A DNA stretch of 64,000 nt from Antedon mediterranea (Eukaryota > Echinodermata > Crinoidea > Comatulida > Antedonidae). Made by a program: the position numbers and the translations under genes. Below are positions 24,501 to 35,655 of this stretch, in pieces. Under the pieces are notes generated by a model, which searched no databases, was not told the origin of the DNA, and saw only the letters and a program-made list of their open reading frames with translations. The stretch is taken from the NCBI RefSeq assembly GCF_964355755.1, contig NC_092674.1:9493001-9557000 (forward strand), written 5' to 3'. The first letter of the stretch is position 1, and each line of letters begins with the position of its first letter.

Positions 24501-26534
24501 CAATCTGCTGCTTGGCAGGGAAATGTTGAGGTTGTAAAATTGCTATTAAAATATGATGCTACTATTAATCAAACGTGCAATCAAGGAGCTACTGCTCTGT
24601 GTATCAGTGCTCAAGAAGGACATATGGAAGTTGTGGATGCCCTCTTGCAACATGGGGCTGATCCCAACCATGCCGATGAACACGGGCGAACTGCAATGCG
24701 TGTTGCCGTCAAAGGTTGCCATCAAAATGTTATTAAACTTTTAGAAGATTATGGTGTACCAATTATTGATAGTCCCCGTGGCAGCAATTCCAGTAGAAGT
24801 GGTGGTTCTGTTTCATCGAGCGAGCAACGGCACTCTACAGGGCATTTGTCAAATGGGTTACAAGACGGAAGTACTCCGTCAGATTCGCCAGACTCAACGT
24901 TTGACAAAAAGCAATCGTTAACAAATTCTTCAAAAACAAAGTCATCTTCAAATTTAACATCCACATCTTCTACAAATCGATCGTCTGGTAGACATGGAGA
25001 TTTTATGGAACAACAGTTATCACCCGAACACGGTGATATACATGATGTGAATAACCGATGCAAATCACCTAATTCGTCCGGTAAGGTATCGTCTGCAGCT
25101 TCATTCCAAACCATCCCAGAAAATATTTCTTCCGTTGGCTCGCAAAACTACGGCAGCATGCCACATAAAGCAGGAAAGAAGTCTCAACAAAGCTCATCAA
25201 AAAGCCGCAGACGATCACCGTCTCCAAATCAACCAACTCTTCAAACTTCCGTGCCTGTTCAGTCACTTCAGTCCCTAAATTCTATTCCGTATCAGAACGA
25301 ATCGTTAAGGAGAGAACCATCACAAAGTTTTGGCTCCAAACGTCAGTTTCATCAGCAGCACCAGCAACACCAGCAAAAAGTACAACAGCATCAGCAAAAA
25401 CAACAAAAGCAACATCAGCAAAAAATTAACAAAAAACAAAATCATCAAACAATGGAGCCATCACCTAAATCTCACAGAAGACATCTTCCGCGACAACTTT
25501 CGGCACCGTCTTTGCGAGACAGTGGTCACTCTCGCCAAAATAATAACTCTAACTCCGATAAACAAGCGCCTTGTATTACTCATCAACCTCAGCTCCAACC
25601 ACTTGAAGGTATCAGGTGTTTACCGCAGCATGTTACTTCAACATCATCTTTAAGAAGGAACAGTGCGCCACAGAAACCTGTTATACGTGAAGGATCTGCC
25701 ATGGCACAAGCTCTAATGATAGCCGAAGGTTTTCCTCTTCACGCTGAGCTTGCTGCTGCTGAGCAGGCAATGAAGCCTGGTGGATTATCGCAACAATATG
25801 GTTATCAGCACCAGCGTTCCTACCCACATCAACAGCACATGGCCGACAGGCTACATGCCCGTAGCAGGTCTTCTCCCGTGGCTTCTAATAACTACGAAAA
25901 GATAAACCCACAAAGGTCTTCGTCAACAATACGGCAGTGTGCTGAAGAGGACTTATCAGATCAAATGAGCAAGCAACATATTCGACATCACCCGAACCAC
26001 CACCAAATGCAACATTCGCTCATCGAGCATCAGCAACATTGCCACCAGAGGCAGCAGTCACCAAGTCCTCAGCATAATGTACATCCTCAATCTAGGATCT
26101 ATCATGAATTAGATCCTTTGGATTATCAAGATCTTCCACCAATGCAACGTAAAGCTTCACTACCAGCCTCGTTTAACCAGGTCAATGGGTCAAGAGTATT
26201 AAATGGTTCGCCCAGCTCTCCAGACTCCAGTATACGCGGACGTCGGTGCAGAATAAGAACCAATCCCAATTACTCGGTCAAAAACACTTCTCAAAACAAA
26301 TTAAATCTACAATCGACCCCGCCTTTACAAAAACCAAAGAGTATATACGGTAATGGGATAGCGACGTCAAATGGATTTGATTCGAACCATTCTTCACCAA
26401 CTCATGGAGCTTCTTTAACCGGATCATCCGACGGCTCAACTAGTCTTTCTCCGATCGAGATCAAGCATGCCATAAGAATGAGTTTTGAGGGCCCTTGCAC
26501 AGTAAATGGATTTAAAAAGGAAACTCCACTATGA
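21564..26534 (+). CDS. ANKRD50: ANKRD50 orthologue: NTPase/ankyrin-repeat endosomal recycling protein
   Basis: This single open exon encodes 1656 aa, against about 1430 aa in the human protein as I recall it. Residues 1-25 (LQGKRFYCREW) match the vertebrate N-terminus. A NACHT/STAND-like NTPase follows: Walker A GGPGSGKT at 40-47, Walker B-like ILVDSVDE at 152-159, then the conserved FTGFRKLSLDDL and MLNQLHIKS blocks. From about residue 490 to 1067 there are about 17 ankyrin repeats with GRTAL/GWTPL cores; one is lengthened by ALCVPSSQGH, as in vertebrates. The last 590 residues are Ser/Gln/His-rich and disordered, with a Gln-His tract at 1261-1300. The chain ends KKETPL, a class I PDZ ligand. 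In vertebrates ANKRD50 acts with SNX27, WASH and retromer in endosome-to-plasma-membrane recycling; that role is transferred by homology. The intronless coding region also agrees with the vertebrate gene, whose coding sequence is mostly one exon. Confidence 0.97.
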   Translation: MTHCMLQGKRFYCREWAFQKLLHSLENRQNAKTCGTLIVGGPGSGKTAFCAEMVWPTASHGKQRNLSRRVVAYHFCQSHDVETISVGKFIRGLVNQISRCTAIHGFDEKIRDPSIQALLEPSACEHNPDDAFKHGILLPLRSLNPPQRSCFILVDSVDEGFTRNEEEKSGSRNIAELLSNHHEFFPPWLNLICSARRQSKSVTRLFTGFRKLSLDDLRKSHVVRDVQQYILCRLDREESLRNHLSRETAEMLNQLHIKSNGCIMYLEKVLDGVGEDFIPLEDISQIPGTLNGLYLWLCQRLFVRKQFAKIQPILNTLLVAKRPMSEAELFLCVRTRNMAMTFPDFKQRIHIMSRILIRTRGEHVLLFHHSFTEWLVDVKHCTQKYLCSCADGNAMLALRYSGIAKELNPSQVYEFAEHMVKANFAPQMNESQLALWLLQTGAPVEDCMVTSSKIIDPVSELLIKAGAKVVGKEIDPVTFRNALQRTESVNDLLDGGASVNQVDDNGRSLLSNAAFLGNMDVVKVLMNRGADVDVADKTGQTAISLASRQGHSNIVNLLIKHKGSLDHTDHEGWTPLRSAAWAGHTDVVTALLDAGANVDSCDADKRTALRAAAWGGHENIVLNLLEHNANVNQVDNEGRTALIAAAYMGHSKIVQHLLDHGAEINHQDRDGRTALTVAALCVPSSQGHADVVKLLIKCEAEVDHCDHDGLTPLLVSAYEGYHDVVEMLLDGGADIDHCDTNNRTPLIAAASMGHVEIVRTLLKFGTAVDTMDNDGRTVLSISAAQGSSDIVKLLLERGLDEMHRDHSGWTPLHMAAFEGNKEVIEIFLQEGAQVHIDTTDRDGRTPLILASEQGHLPVVVSLIQSGADPDLTGHDGRSALRSAAMEGHKEVVEFLIHECSNINYKDGEGRTTVYVLALDNKVTMTEVLLKNGADVDHADMEGRSPLHVAAWQGHSEMVELLLMNKSNPDSMDNEKRTPLQSAAWQGNVEVVKLLLKYDATINQTCNQGATALCISAQEGHMEVVDALLQHGADPNHADEHGRTAMRVAVKGCHQNVIKLLEDYGVPIIDSPRGSNSSRSGGSVSSSEQRHSTGHLSNGLQDGSTPSDSPDSTFDKKQSLTNSSKTKSSSNLTSTSSTNRSSGRHGDFMEQQLSPEHGDIHDVNNRCKSPNSSGKVSSAASFQTIPENISSVGSQNYGSMPHKAGKKSQQSSSKSRRRSPSPNQPTLQTSVPVQSLQSLNSIPYQNESLRREPSQSFGSKRQFHQQHQQHQQKVQQHQQKQQKQHQQKINKKQNHQTMEPSPKSHRRHLPRQLSAPSLRDSGHSRQNNNSNSDKQAPCITHQPQLQPLEGIRCLPQHVTSTSSLRRNSAPQKPVIREGSAMAQALMIAEGFPLHAELAAAEQAMKPGGLSQQYGYQHQRSYPHQQHMADRLHARSRSSPVASNNYEKINPQRSSSTIRQCAEEDLSDQMSKQHIRHHPNHHQMQHSLIEHQQHCHQRQQSPSPQHNVHPQSRIYHELDPLDYQDLPPMQRKASLPASFNQVNGSRVLNGSPSSPDSSIRGRRCRIRTNPNYSVKNTSQNKLNLQSTPPLQKPKSIYGNGIATSNGFDSNHSSPTHGASLTGSSDGSTSLSPIEIKHAIRMSFEGPCTVNGFKKETPL

Positions 26535-26765
26535 TCCATTTGAAGGTATATATTTATCTTTCTTAATTCAATCTTCAATATTTACTATTTGTATAATGAT
26601 TGCTGTAGGCCTAAACATTTCAGCTTCGTTTATTTAAAAAAATACGTTTTTTATTTTGGTTTTTACTGGGCCGCATTTTTTGTACTATCCAGTCAAATAG
26701 ATAATATTAAAGGGTGTTGAGGTAAGTTCATTCTAGGAAACTGTTTCAGTTTAAAATAAAATAAA
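26535..26765 (+). terminator. ANKRD50 3' UTR with polyadenylation signals
   Basis: Two overlapping AATAAA hexamers at 26755-26760 and 26760-26765 would give a 3' UTR of roughly 250 bases. Two donor-like sites precede them: AAG/GTATAT at 26546, only 11 bases past the stop, and a consensus GAG/GTAAGT at 26722. A 3' UTR intron is therefore possible; use of the second donor would place a junction far enough downstream of the stop to invite nonsense-mediated decay. Confidence 0.45.
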
Positions 26766-28391
26766 AAATCGGTTTACGTGATACAAAACAATACCTTTAC
26801 TTTAAACTATTTACGCGATTACATAATTATCTTTAAAAAAAAACAAAGGCACTTTCTTAGAAAGTATCACAATAGTGATAAAAGGATTAACCTCGATAGG
26901 AGGATATCCGAAATAACTTTCCATGATTTGGAAACTAATAGACAGAATATATGGTCAAAACTAAGCCTACACATTTTCGATACGAAATGTAATACATTGT
27001 ATTTTACCATACATAGGCCTATATACTTATTTCGTTTATAAACATTTCATCGTTTCATACTTTTCCACAATGCTCAATCTTAAATGTCGATGCAATGTCC
27101 CTTGGCAACTTGTGGATCGTATTGGAAAGAAATTGGAACTGACAACTTTTAGCCACTCGCAAAAGTATTGTTTTTCATACAACAACAATCAAGAGTGTAT
27201 ATTTCGTTCAAAAAAGCAAATAAAAAAATGCATACAAATATTAAATACTCTGTGATAATGTACAGTATAGGCTAATATAAAATTAAAAGATAAAATTTAA
27301 CCATATAGCCGTTGAGGCCTATATTCCGATGAGGTTTTATCCCCGTGAAATTCCAATTAAGGCCTACCGGTATCACAGTTTTTTCGCAATTGATTGAAAA
27401 AAAACCAACTCTAGTCAAATGTTTGTCTAACTATTGTAATGTAGACAACATGTTTACGGTTTGTGAGCATTTATTAAAAAAATGATGACTGGTTAGATGA
27501 CTCACGTTGTAGATACAATTTAAACTCGAGTATAGTTGTTAGTCATAAAATAAATGATTCTGACATCCACCTGTAGGACGGTAACGTAGCCATCTTAACA
27601 TTCTTTAAACGATTATGATAAAGACATCGTGTTGTTAATCCACAATGAAAGAAATTTAAGTGGTTTACCCTTGAGTGTCGATAATAAGTAAAGTAAAAGA
27701 AGAATGATATCAGCTAAGTTAATCGTTTTGTTTAACTATGTTTTGACGTCATTTTAAGGGTGTTTCACGTCCTTTACACTCTCTTGTCGTTGAGAGTCCT
27801 TGTTCAAGTCTATCGCATTGCTTTATAATTGCCAATTAAACATGTTCGTTTTAATCGGCTATGCAACGGCAACTATCGAAGGTGTAATCTTGTTAACAAT
27901 TCAATAAATGATCAGAATATTATGGGGATACAAATATAAATAACACAACAGTTCAGAAAATGTATTTGGCCTGACTGTATAATTTAGAGAAAGAAGGGAA
28001 CTTTGGTCGTATATATTAACACAAACTTACAAACAGAGGTTTTGTACTCGTTTAAAGCTAATTCACACGGCACCGTCTTCTGTTTCTTCAAACGGGAAAA
28101 GTGTGAATCAAGCTTTAGTTAGATACAATCATATTCCTTCGTTTCCAAATTTAATCTTCTACTTACAAAAGTTAAATTACTTTGAGAATATTAATGGGGA
28201 TTTTTTTAAAACATAGGCCTACATTGAAAGGAAAATTGGAAAGTTTAGCATAGGCTATATGTTTATTAACTATTATTTCTCTTTTGATTCAACATTTAAA
28301 CAATCGGTTATTTTACACCCATTCATCCAAGCCCAAATGAGAAGTACTGTCAAACGATTTTAAGATATGTTTTTGTGTTATTTGCCTGTAG
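26766..28391. other. Intergenic or 3' region, no gene seen
   Basis: AT-rich; TAGGCCTA octamers near 26605 and 27014. The ATG frame at 27070-27255 has no recognisable feature. Confidence 0.4.
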
Positions 28392-28490
28392 GGTTCGGCA
28401 ATACATGGCTGAACAAGGAGATCTGATCTGGTTAGAAAACTATTCCAAGCAGTCGACAGCTGTTAAAATCCAGCCTAGATACCGCAGACG
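28392..28490 (+). CDS. Candidate coding exon, unrecognised
   Basis: An acceptor TTTGCCTGTAG ends at 28391 and a donor-like GTAAAT starts at 28491. One frame is open throughout: one leading base, then VRQYMAEQGDLIWLENYS followed by KQSTAVKIQPRYRR, ending with two bases of a split codon. If the donor is ignored the frame stops at TAA 28492-28494. Base composition is clearly GC-richer than the flanks. An ATG at 28405 could be an internal start. I do not recognise the protein. The end phase would fit SLC6 exon 2 at 56209, so an alternative far-upstream first exon is possible, but a separate short gene or chance are equally open. Confidence 0.3.
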
Positions 28491-30136
28491 GTAAATGAAC
28501 ATTGGACTCAAAGTAAACAGACAGCACCCTAGACTCGCCTAGCCTGGCAGGAATGTACAAACTTGATCAGTTACAGGCCTACGCGGTTACCGCCTCATGG
28601 GAGAATATAGGACGGAGTTTGCAGTTTTTGTTGTCTTCGGATTCGGACATTTTACTTAATTTTGTGCAATTTATGTAGACAACTGGATATGCAACATTTG
28701 ATTTACCTTGTTTGTACCGAATTTCTGATTTGTTTTCAAGTGAACTCCGTTAAAAACACGGTAGTAATAGCATACCCACAATAAGTAGTAAATGTTGGGC
28801 AAGACGTTTCTCGCATTTTATTGTATTCCTTATGTTGGAATGATATTACATTTAAGGTGAATGTTATGCTGCAATAACTCTATGAAATGTCTATTTGGAC
28901 ATCGACGGATGAAACTTAAAACCAGAAATACACACAATTTGATATCATTGTTCACAGCGCGTTTAACGACCATATCACACGTCATTTGTAACTTTGATTC
29001 CACTCCACCAAAGCATCGCAGTGTGTTGGAAACCAAGCGATCATTATCCAGTTGCTTTCAGCTCATGGGGAATTCAATATTCGCTGCCCCGAGCACTCGG
29101 CATTAAATTCAACTTATTTCTTCCCCTTCGAACCAGACAATGATACAAAACTAACACCATTTCTAATTTTGTTTTTATATGAAATGTTAGTTAGCCTTAG
29201 ATTTATAACACACTTTGTTTGGAAATCTTTTCTTTTCTTTCAACCATTTGTTTAGTTTTGTTAAGATAGTTCTCTATAGCAATTGAGTCGGACTCATTAT
29301 TTGGCCAGGTGTAAGAAATATTATACCTCAATGCAGTATTCTTTCTAACAGCTCGCCTATAAGAGGCCTAAATAGACAAACGGTTGATCATAGTCGGTAC
29401 TCTGGTACTCAAATTATAGCACAGTTTAATACGTACATTTCAATCTTAAATACCACCGTGCATTTTAAAATTCAAGAAAGTATCGTCTTGTACGACGAAA
29501 ATAAGGTTAAATACTGTACTAATCTTAATGTTTAAGTAACCTCCTACGTATATCATATATACTCAATCACCGCGCATGCGTTATATGGAGCATAACTTAC
29601 GTCACATCAAATATTTAAACATGAATTTTATATAGTTGCGGTAGGAAAGTGTGGTTTTGGTTTGAGATACGAATATAATTAATGTATACTATGAGAAGCA
29701 GTGAAAAGTCCCAAATCTCTCCCCACATTATACTCTAACATTAAATTATTTTGGTTCAGAGAATATGCAAATTTAATAGTTTTCATGAAAAAATCTTGCA
29801 TGTTGAATTTTAATAGTTGTTGCATTCAAGTTTTGCAAGACTCGGAGGATATGGCGCGGAAAACGTCAATAACAGAATCTGCCTACTGGCGACGGAGGAG
29901 GAATTTTAAGGATATGCGATGAGAGATTTTATAAATAGCATTAGTACAGTAGAATGATATACATAATTCACCTGGTTCTTGTATGTCCAGTATTATAGGC
30001 AAATTGTGTAATACAGTGTCCTATATTGTCACATGTTACGCTTGTATGGTTATGGAATATACATTTTAAGATGCTAAATAATATACAGTATATGACATGA
30101 CATATTCACCGGATTATGCAGCTCCACATGGCATGT
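28491..30136. other. Mostly non-coding, one GC-richer patch
   Basis: Bases 28500-28640 stay GC-rich without a long frame. At 29838-29922 a short GC-richer segment follows acceptor-like TTCAAG and is open in two frames, one reading DSEDMARKTS then AYWRRRRNFKDMR before TGA. It may be a terminal exon or a transposon remnant; I cannot assign it. A diverged copy of the 30.1 kb inverted-repeat arm lies at 29979-30030. Confidence 0.25.
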
Positions 30137-30280
30137 CCAGTATCATAGGCAACTTCAGTGATACAGTGTCAAATTTGTGTGCCACCTGTATTATGTTAAT
30201 ATTTGGTTATCGCCCATGATACAGGCGTCACATGCGATACATATTTTACACTGTATCAAATAATTTGCCTGATACTGTAC
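30137..30280. mobile_element. Short inverted-repeat element
   Basis: The left arm CCAGTATCATAGGCAACTTC then GATACAGTGTCAAAT pairs with the right arm ACACTGTATCAAATAATTTG then CCTGATACTG. A third, diverged arm occurs at 29979-30030. Probably a MITE or its partial tandem copy. Confidence 0.6.
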
Positions 30281-33200
30281 ACAGTATAGATATACAGAAC
30301 ATGATTTTATCTTCAGTGGTATTTAAAATGAATATTTACCTTATGAATAATATGCATTTGTGTTGGGTTACCGGTATGTAATGTTGTTTTATTCATAGTG
30401 ATTGGAATCTAACAATAACTTCGAAACCAGACGATGATATTATTAGTTTTGTTCGATCGGCTAAATGCCAAATAATTAGCTAACAATATTCATTTGTGTT
30501 GGTCAAGTCTTTTATTTCCGTGTATTACTAATTTACAATTTAAAAGGCTTGCTTCAATTTTAAGAATCAAAAATATGTTACACTTACGTACGTAGTTATG
30601 CATTATTTAAATATTTTCATGTTTTATTTATAGACCAAAGTTGTTCTTATCAGGGATACACACATTTCATGATTTATTTTTTTCATGATTTCATGATTTA
30701 CATGTTATTAGTTAAGATAATATGAATATCATTGACATAGGCTAAACTCTGATATACACAGCCTCAGTTACTGATTGGTGGTACGCGAGCGAAGCGTTTG
30801 TGTTCCCGTGGTGGCTTCACGATGTCATGTCCCTGATAACATGTTTAAGCTTACCGTTTCTGTTAATGTCAGTGTCTATTTTCTACTTATGGTGCTGCAG
30901 ATCTATAAACATTCAGTTTCTATTTTAAGTACTGTATCGATCGGCAGGGAGAAGGAAACAACGTCACCACAACGTCACCTAATATATTCAATAATATACA
31001 TAATCCCATTTGAACGACACTTAAATGATCAGTTTATATCTATAATGATAAGTGGTGTATCCTGGAAGTTCGTCGTTAGCACCCTTGGTGGTATAATATT
31101 ATAAGGGGTGCATGTGTACGGTATGGTGTTACTGTGTGAAACCCCAGTACAAAACCTTTACGTTATAATAGTACCGTAACCGTAACAAAAACGTGGTATA
31201 CCTTAAACGAGAATGTGTTCCTTGTGTAAAACATTTGTGCAGAAAAAAAAACTAATTGTTAGTACTAGTAGGTATGGTAAACATATAGATGTTCTGCAGT
31301 TAAATTCGATATGTAACCGAACGCATTCGGTTGTTTAAACAGCTTCGTATGTCGAAGATCCTTTGTTTGAATATGTATAGATTAAGTGGTGTTAGGCTGA
31401 AATCCCCCTCCCCTCCTTCTAAGACATTCCCAATAAGAAAAACGAAATGCTGTCACATCGTCTCAATGTGAACGCGCCTTTGTTTTACATGTTATAATTA
31501 AGTATTAATAGAAGAAGTTAATGTGTTTTCCCATAAGATTCATTATTATTTATTGAGTGTATAACGGAAGAAGTTCGATAAAACAGCCTTAGTGCCAAAA
31601 TTTATCCCTCAGTTAAAAAATAATTGATATGTATACTTTAATTGTGTTTATGACAGATTTTTACATTGTTTTTTACAATATTATGGACGTTTACTGTTTT
31701 ATTATATCCTCTTTTGTTACGTATGGGATGTCATGATTTTTATAAATTTATACCTGTTTTATCTACTTGCATACCTATATTCTTTGGCGTTCCATAGTAA
31801 CAGAGAAAGTAGTTTTCGTGTATATTGGTTGATTGAAATGCACTTTACTTTGAAAGTTTGAAAAAGATATAAATATAAAACAATATTATCGATATTATCG
31901 ATATTATATGTGTGACGAGTGTCGATACATCATGAAGTCTAACTCTATTTTCAGCTTTTGTAAGCCTAATTGTTTAGATTTATTATTTCAAATAAATAAC
32001 TGTTGAATTTGATCACATTTATTGAATTTTAACACGCCTTTTAGTTAAATAGCTAAAATCATGACCTTTAACATTGTGTGACGTAATTCTGATGTCATTT
32101 CCTACTTCACCAATGGCCATAAATAATTACCTGTACTAAAAATAATATATAAACTTGTAATTCATTAACTATAGTAAAATGGGGTGTCTATTTCAGGTGC
32201 TAGACAATAAGACAATATATTTATTATTTAAAAATGTAAATCGTGTAGTAGTTATATTTGTCGACGACGAATACCAAAGTCGTGAGTTTTGGCCCAATTG
32301 AAGAATGTTGGTTAACGCTATCGGATGGGTATTTAATGTGTTCGAACCAAGAAAAGTCTTGCAATGTATAGTACTCTACTGTGTCAAAAATGATTATTTT
32401 TAACAAACTTGTGGTGGGATTGTAGTTACGAAAATGTACAAAACAAAAATAAGCGTAAGGTTAATTAAGGTTCCGTTGAACGTTGTCATGCCAACGATAT
32501 GTTTATCCTTTCAATATGTATTTTTTATTTAATAGGAAAGTTGAGAATTGTTTCTCAAAGTTGAAAGAAAACGAGTGCAAAGAAATAAAAATATCTTTTT
32601 TATTGACGTATGATAGAAAGAAACGAACAATACAGTTTAACTGAAATTATTTTATTTTAAGTTGTATAGAAAAATTACAATTTAAGTTGTATTATTACTT
32701 GTGAATAAGAGCCATAACTAGTTACTGTAATTAAGTTTTAGGTAGACGTATGGGAGAGATAATAAGCTGCAGAAGTTAACATGTTTATATTTATTCGTTC
32801 CTTGAGGCAACATTTTCCCATAGCACCAGTTATCCTTCAACTATCCGATATTATATAAATATAATTAGATTTTGAGTAGACGAGTGATTAAAATGTTAAA
32901 ACATTATCGCCACGTGTGAAATACTTGTTTTACTGATGTTTGTGTTTGAGTGAAGGAAAACATTTTTGTCGTGACTGTCTACTAAATGAGTCAACTTATT
33001 CCGGATTTTACAAAACAAACAACAACACAAATATCGCACACCATTCTCATTATGATTTTACAGTACATGTTTTGGGGAGAAAATCTGAAATATACAGAAG
33101 ACTTGATAACCCAACATCGTTATAGAACCAGAGAGCCATGTGAATTAGGGTGGAGGAGGAACGTGGGAACGGGATCGTCCCCTTCCCCTTCTCCTTCCTT

Positions 33201-33334
33201 CAGTTAGTCGGGAGCCCAGTCGCGAGCCTCGGCTGAGAAATCCAATTTGCCATTCTAGCAGTCTTGTTGAGAAATGATATACACCTCAAATATAACCTTG
33301 CCTTGCTCATATTAAGAGACATATCGGGATCCAA
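30281..33334. other. Non-coding stretch, no supported gene
   Basis: A 109-codon frame at 30775-31104 and overlapping frames at 32940-33207 were examined; no domain, no exon borders, no repeat. ATATTATCG is directly repeated near 31890. Confidence 0.35.
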
Positions 33335-33480
33335 CATAGTGTCCCCCTTAATAATGGTGTTGTCGAATAGTTGTAATTGACTGTAGTGTTGTAGTTATGG
33401 GAAAGCTTCCCATTGGAGTCACTTCTGAATAGAGGTGGTGTTCCAAAGAGGGGAACTACTGAATTTCAAAGTGGACACTG
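33335..33480. repeat. Degenerate relative of the 14.6 kb repeat
   Basis: GTGTCCCCCTTAATAATGG, GGTGTTCCAAAGAGGGGAAC and GTGGACACTGTC recall the unit of the 96-bp array in inverted orientation, with many substitutions. Confidence 0.4.
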
Positions 33481-34214
33481 TCAAAATGACTAAACTAAAG
33501 TGATCACACATATATATGCCTACATACTTGTAGGTTGGGCTAGACTACTGTATGACTTGTGGTGTACAAAATACAGCTGATTATTTGTATCCAACCCTTT
33601 GTACTGTATTCAAATAGTATACAAACTTTCGTCCTTTGTAGTTTTTCTGCTTGGCTACCAGTATGTATTTCACAACGACGTCATGTCGTGAAGAAGTGTA
33701 ACATTCCTTTAAAAATAGATTTCTGATGTAAACATTGATCAAATTGTTTTCATAGGCGCTAAATATGAGTAACTGATTATGTACCCCAAGATGCCCCAGT
33801 GACAATTATAAGAAGACAACGAAGAGAATACATATAAAAATAATAATGTAAGCTGTAAGCGTGTATTATATTTCATCCGATATTTAATACACAATGTGGA
33901 ATAAGTAGAATAAGAAAAAAAACACCGAAATCTTTGCTTTGTTGTCTTGACAGACAATGATATCGGTTACTTTGTTAAATACTTTTTTTATTTACAAAAA
34001 AAAGCATCTGTTCTGTTAAATTTGATACAGTAGTATATTTATTCTTTAGGCCTAAATGAGTTGTTTAGTGTAGGCCTAGCAAGTCGAAAATAACTGGTTA
34101 CTTTGATTAGAACTAAGCCCAATGACTAGGAAGGGAGACAAATTAACTAGAGACGGGTGATTGATGAACTTTATTGATGGTAGGCCTACCATGGAGGACG
34201 ACAGGTATCTTAAC
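33481..34214. other. Non-coding stretch, no gene seen
   Basis: Three TAGGCCTA octamers occur between 34047 and 34186; nothing else is supported. Confidence 0.4.
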
Positions 34215-34345
34215 AAACTAGTGTGATGTGCCCAAATATGGTAGAGATATGCCCAAATATGTTAGTGATATGGCATCATCATGTCTATATATGGGCACAT
34301 CACATTTTTTGTCACATACAGTTTGATAGTGTAGACAGAGCTTTA
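34215..34345. mobile_element. MITE family B, copy 2 (left end lost)
   Basis: The right terminus GTTTGATAGTGTAGACAGAG plus CTTT is intact, and the interior has GTGATGTGCCCAAATATGG and its inverted partner ATATATGGGCACATCACA. The left terminal 25 bases are missing. Confidence 0.75.
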
Positions 34346-34589
34346 AGATGTCTCCTCTTCTGCCGTCTGAAGCAGCTTTGGTACCATGTGTCTATAACCA
34401 CAACATTATACCCAAAAGCTAGAGTTTCTTTTTATTTTGCCAATGCCATTTATACTTCATTGTTGACTCTACGCTAACCCGTTGCTTTCCCTCAATGAAA
34501 CTAATCTACCATGCTCTTCGCCATTCTAAATGTTATTACTTAAATATGCTTCAGTTGGCAAAACCGACATCTTTTATATTTTCTTTACT

Positions 34590-34826
34590 CTATTTCTTTC
34601 CGCTCGTTATATTCATGCCGGTGTATCGCAGGTGTCCGCGTTCTACGGTAGATTTGATATTGTGAAAGACATTCTTTTCATACTTAGGTAAGAAGGTGTT
34701 GTCGAGAGACTGGCCACGATTTGATACTTCAAAAGACCTTATTATCGGCAAATTAACAGAATACAACCATGACTGAATTTCTTCAATTGTTGTCACAGCA
34801 TTTCGAAATACTCTCCATGTAGCAGC
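34590..34826 (-). CDS. Candidate minus-strand terminal exon or processed fragment, unrecognised
   Basis: On the minus strand an acceptor-like ATATAG ends at 34827, and the next base opens a 78-codon frame that runs to TAG at 34590-34592. It starts AATWRVFRNAVTTIEEIQSW and later contains RSFEVSNRGQSLDN, TFLPKYEKNVF and VERGHLRYTGMN. Codon use and GC content look coding, unlike the surrounding DNA. The polypyrimidine tract is weak. I do not recognise the family. It may be the last exon of a minus-strand gene whose other exons I did not find, or a pseudogene or transposon piece. Confidence 0.35.
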   Translation of the reverse strand, partial: AATWRVFRNAVTTIEEIQSWLYSVNLPIIRSFEVSNRGQSLDNTFLPKYEKNVFHNIKSTVERGHLRYTGMNITSGKK

Positions 34827-34930
34827 CTATATGAAATTGTTGCTTTTTGAAAAAGTATCAAAATGAAAATTCAGTTCTTAGCCCGATACAAAGTCGGCCA
34901 TACACAGTTCCGGTCAATGTTTAATTCTTG

Positions 34931-34990
34931 GGTGTAGACCTATAGAAAACTCAGATCTCAGACATATCCGAGATCATCGGAGTTATCTAT
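34931..34990. mobile_element. Fragment of the 6.0 kb palindromic element
   Basis: GGGTGTAGACC, then AGAAAACTCAGATCTCAGA and ATCCGAGATC, correspond to the element at 6036-6174 with substitutions. Confidence 0.5.
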
Positions 34991-35640
34991 ATTCTTATTC
35001 TTTCCACTGGAGCCTATAAAAAACATTAAATGGCATGACGTAGACTATGTAGACTATTATACAGTAGATTGACCCGTGGGCCTACTTTCGAACATCTATA
35101 TTCAGGAATAGGCCTACCCTTATCATTAACAGGAGTTTCTATATAAATAAAATAGAGTTTTAGTACCATGGTTAGTAATATGATAAAGTCTACTATGTGA
35201 GGTGTTTGATCTATAATTTTGAAAAAAGGCGCCGCCACGGTCGGCCTGAACTTGTGACACGATGTTTTAGGAGTAACCGATTTGTGATTATAAAACATCC
35301 ACATTGGAGATAAGATGAGTGTTTACTTTGAAAGTGATCACGTATCTGGGCTTCAAAGAGGGCAGTATAAGCATTATTTTTCATATCAGTGAATCAAATC
35401 TCAAATACAGTAGTTTATAATACATTATAAGGGTAGAGAAAGATAACGCGAATGTTTTTCCGAATTTCGTGTCGTCGTGTCTTGCCAAGAATCATTTTTG
35501 TACAAAACAAATGTTCCCATGGCCATTGTTTACTAAATGAAATTGTTTATATCAAATTCACGAGATTTACAGTGACTGTATTTTATAGCGGGCCCTCTAT
35601 CCAACTTTAATTGTTGCTGGTATCCTTTATTACTTATTTT

Positions 35641-35655
35641 AGCGCCACCTATCGG
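35641..35655. promoter_or_regulatory. CTCF-like site
   Basis: AGCGCCACCTATCGG fits the published reverse-complement CTCF core (GCCMYCTRKTGG with flanks) with one mismatch by my alignment. Weaker GCGCCCTCT matches occur elsewhere in the window. Binding is unproven. Confidence 0.3.

Noticed and set aside
30775-31104. 109-codon frame starting at 30775
   Set aside because: It begins with a non-ATG codon, has no family features, and runs through AT-rich sequence.
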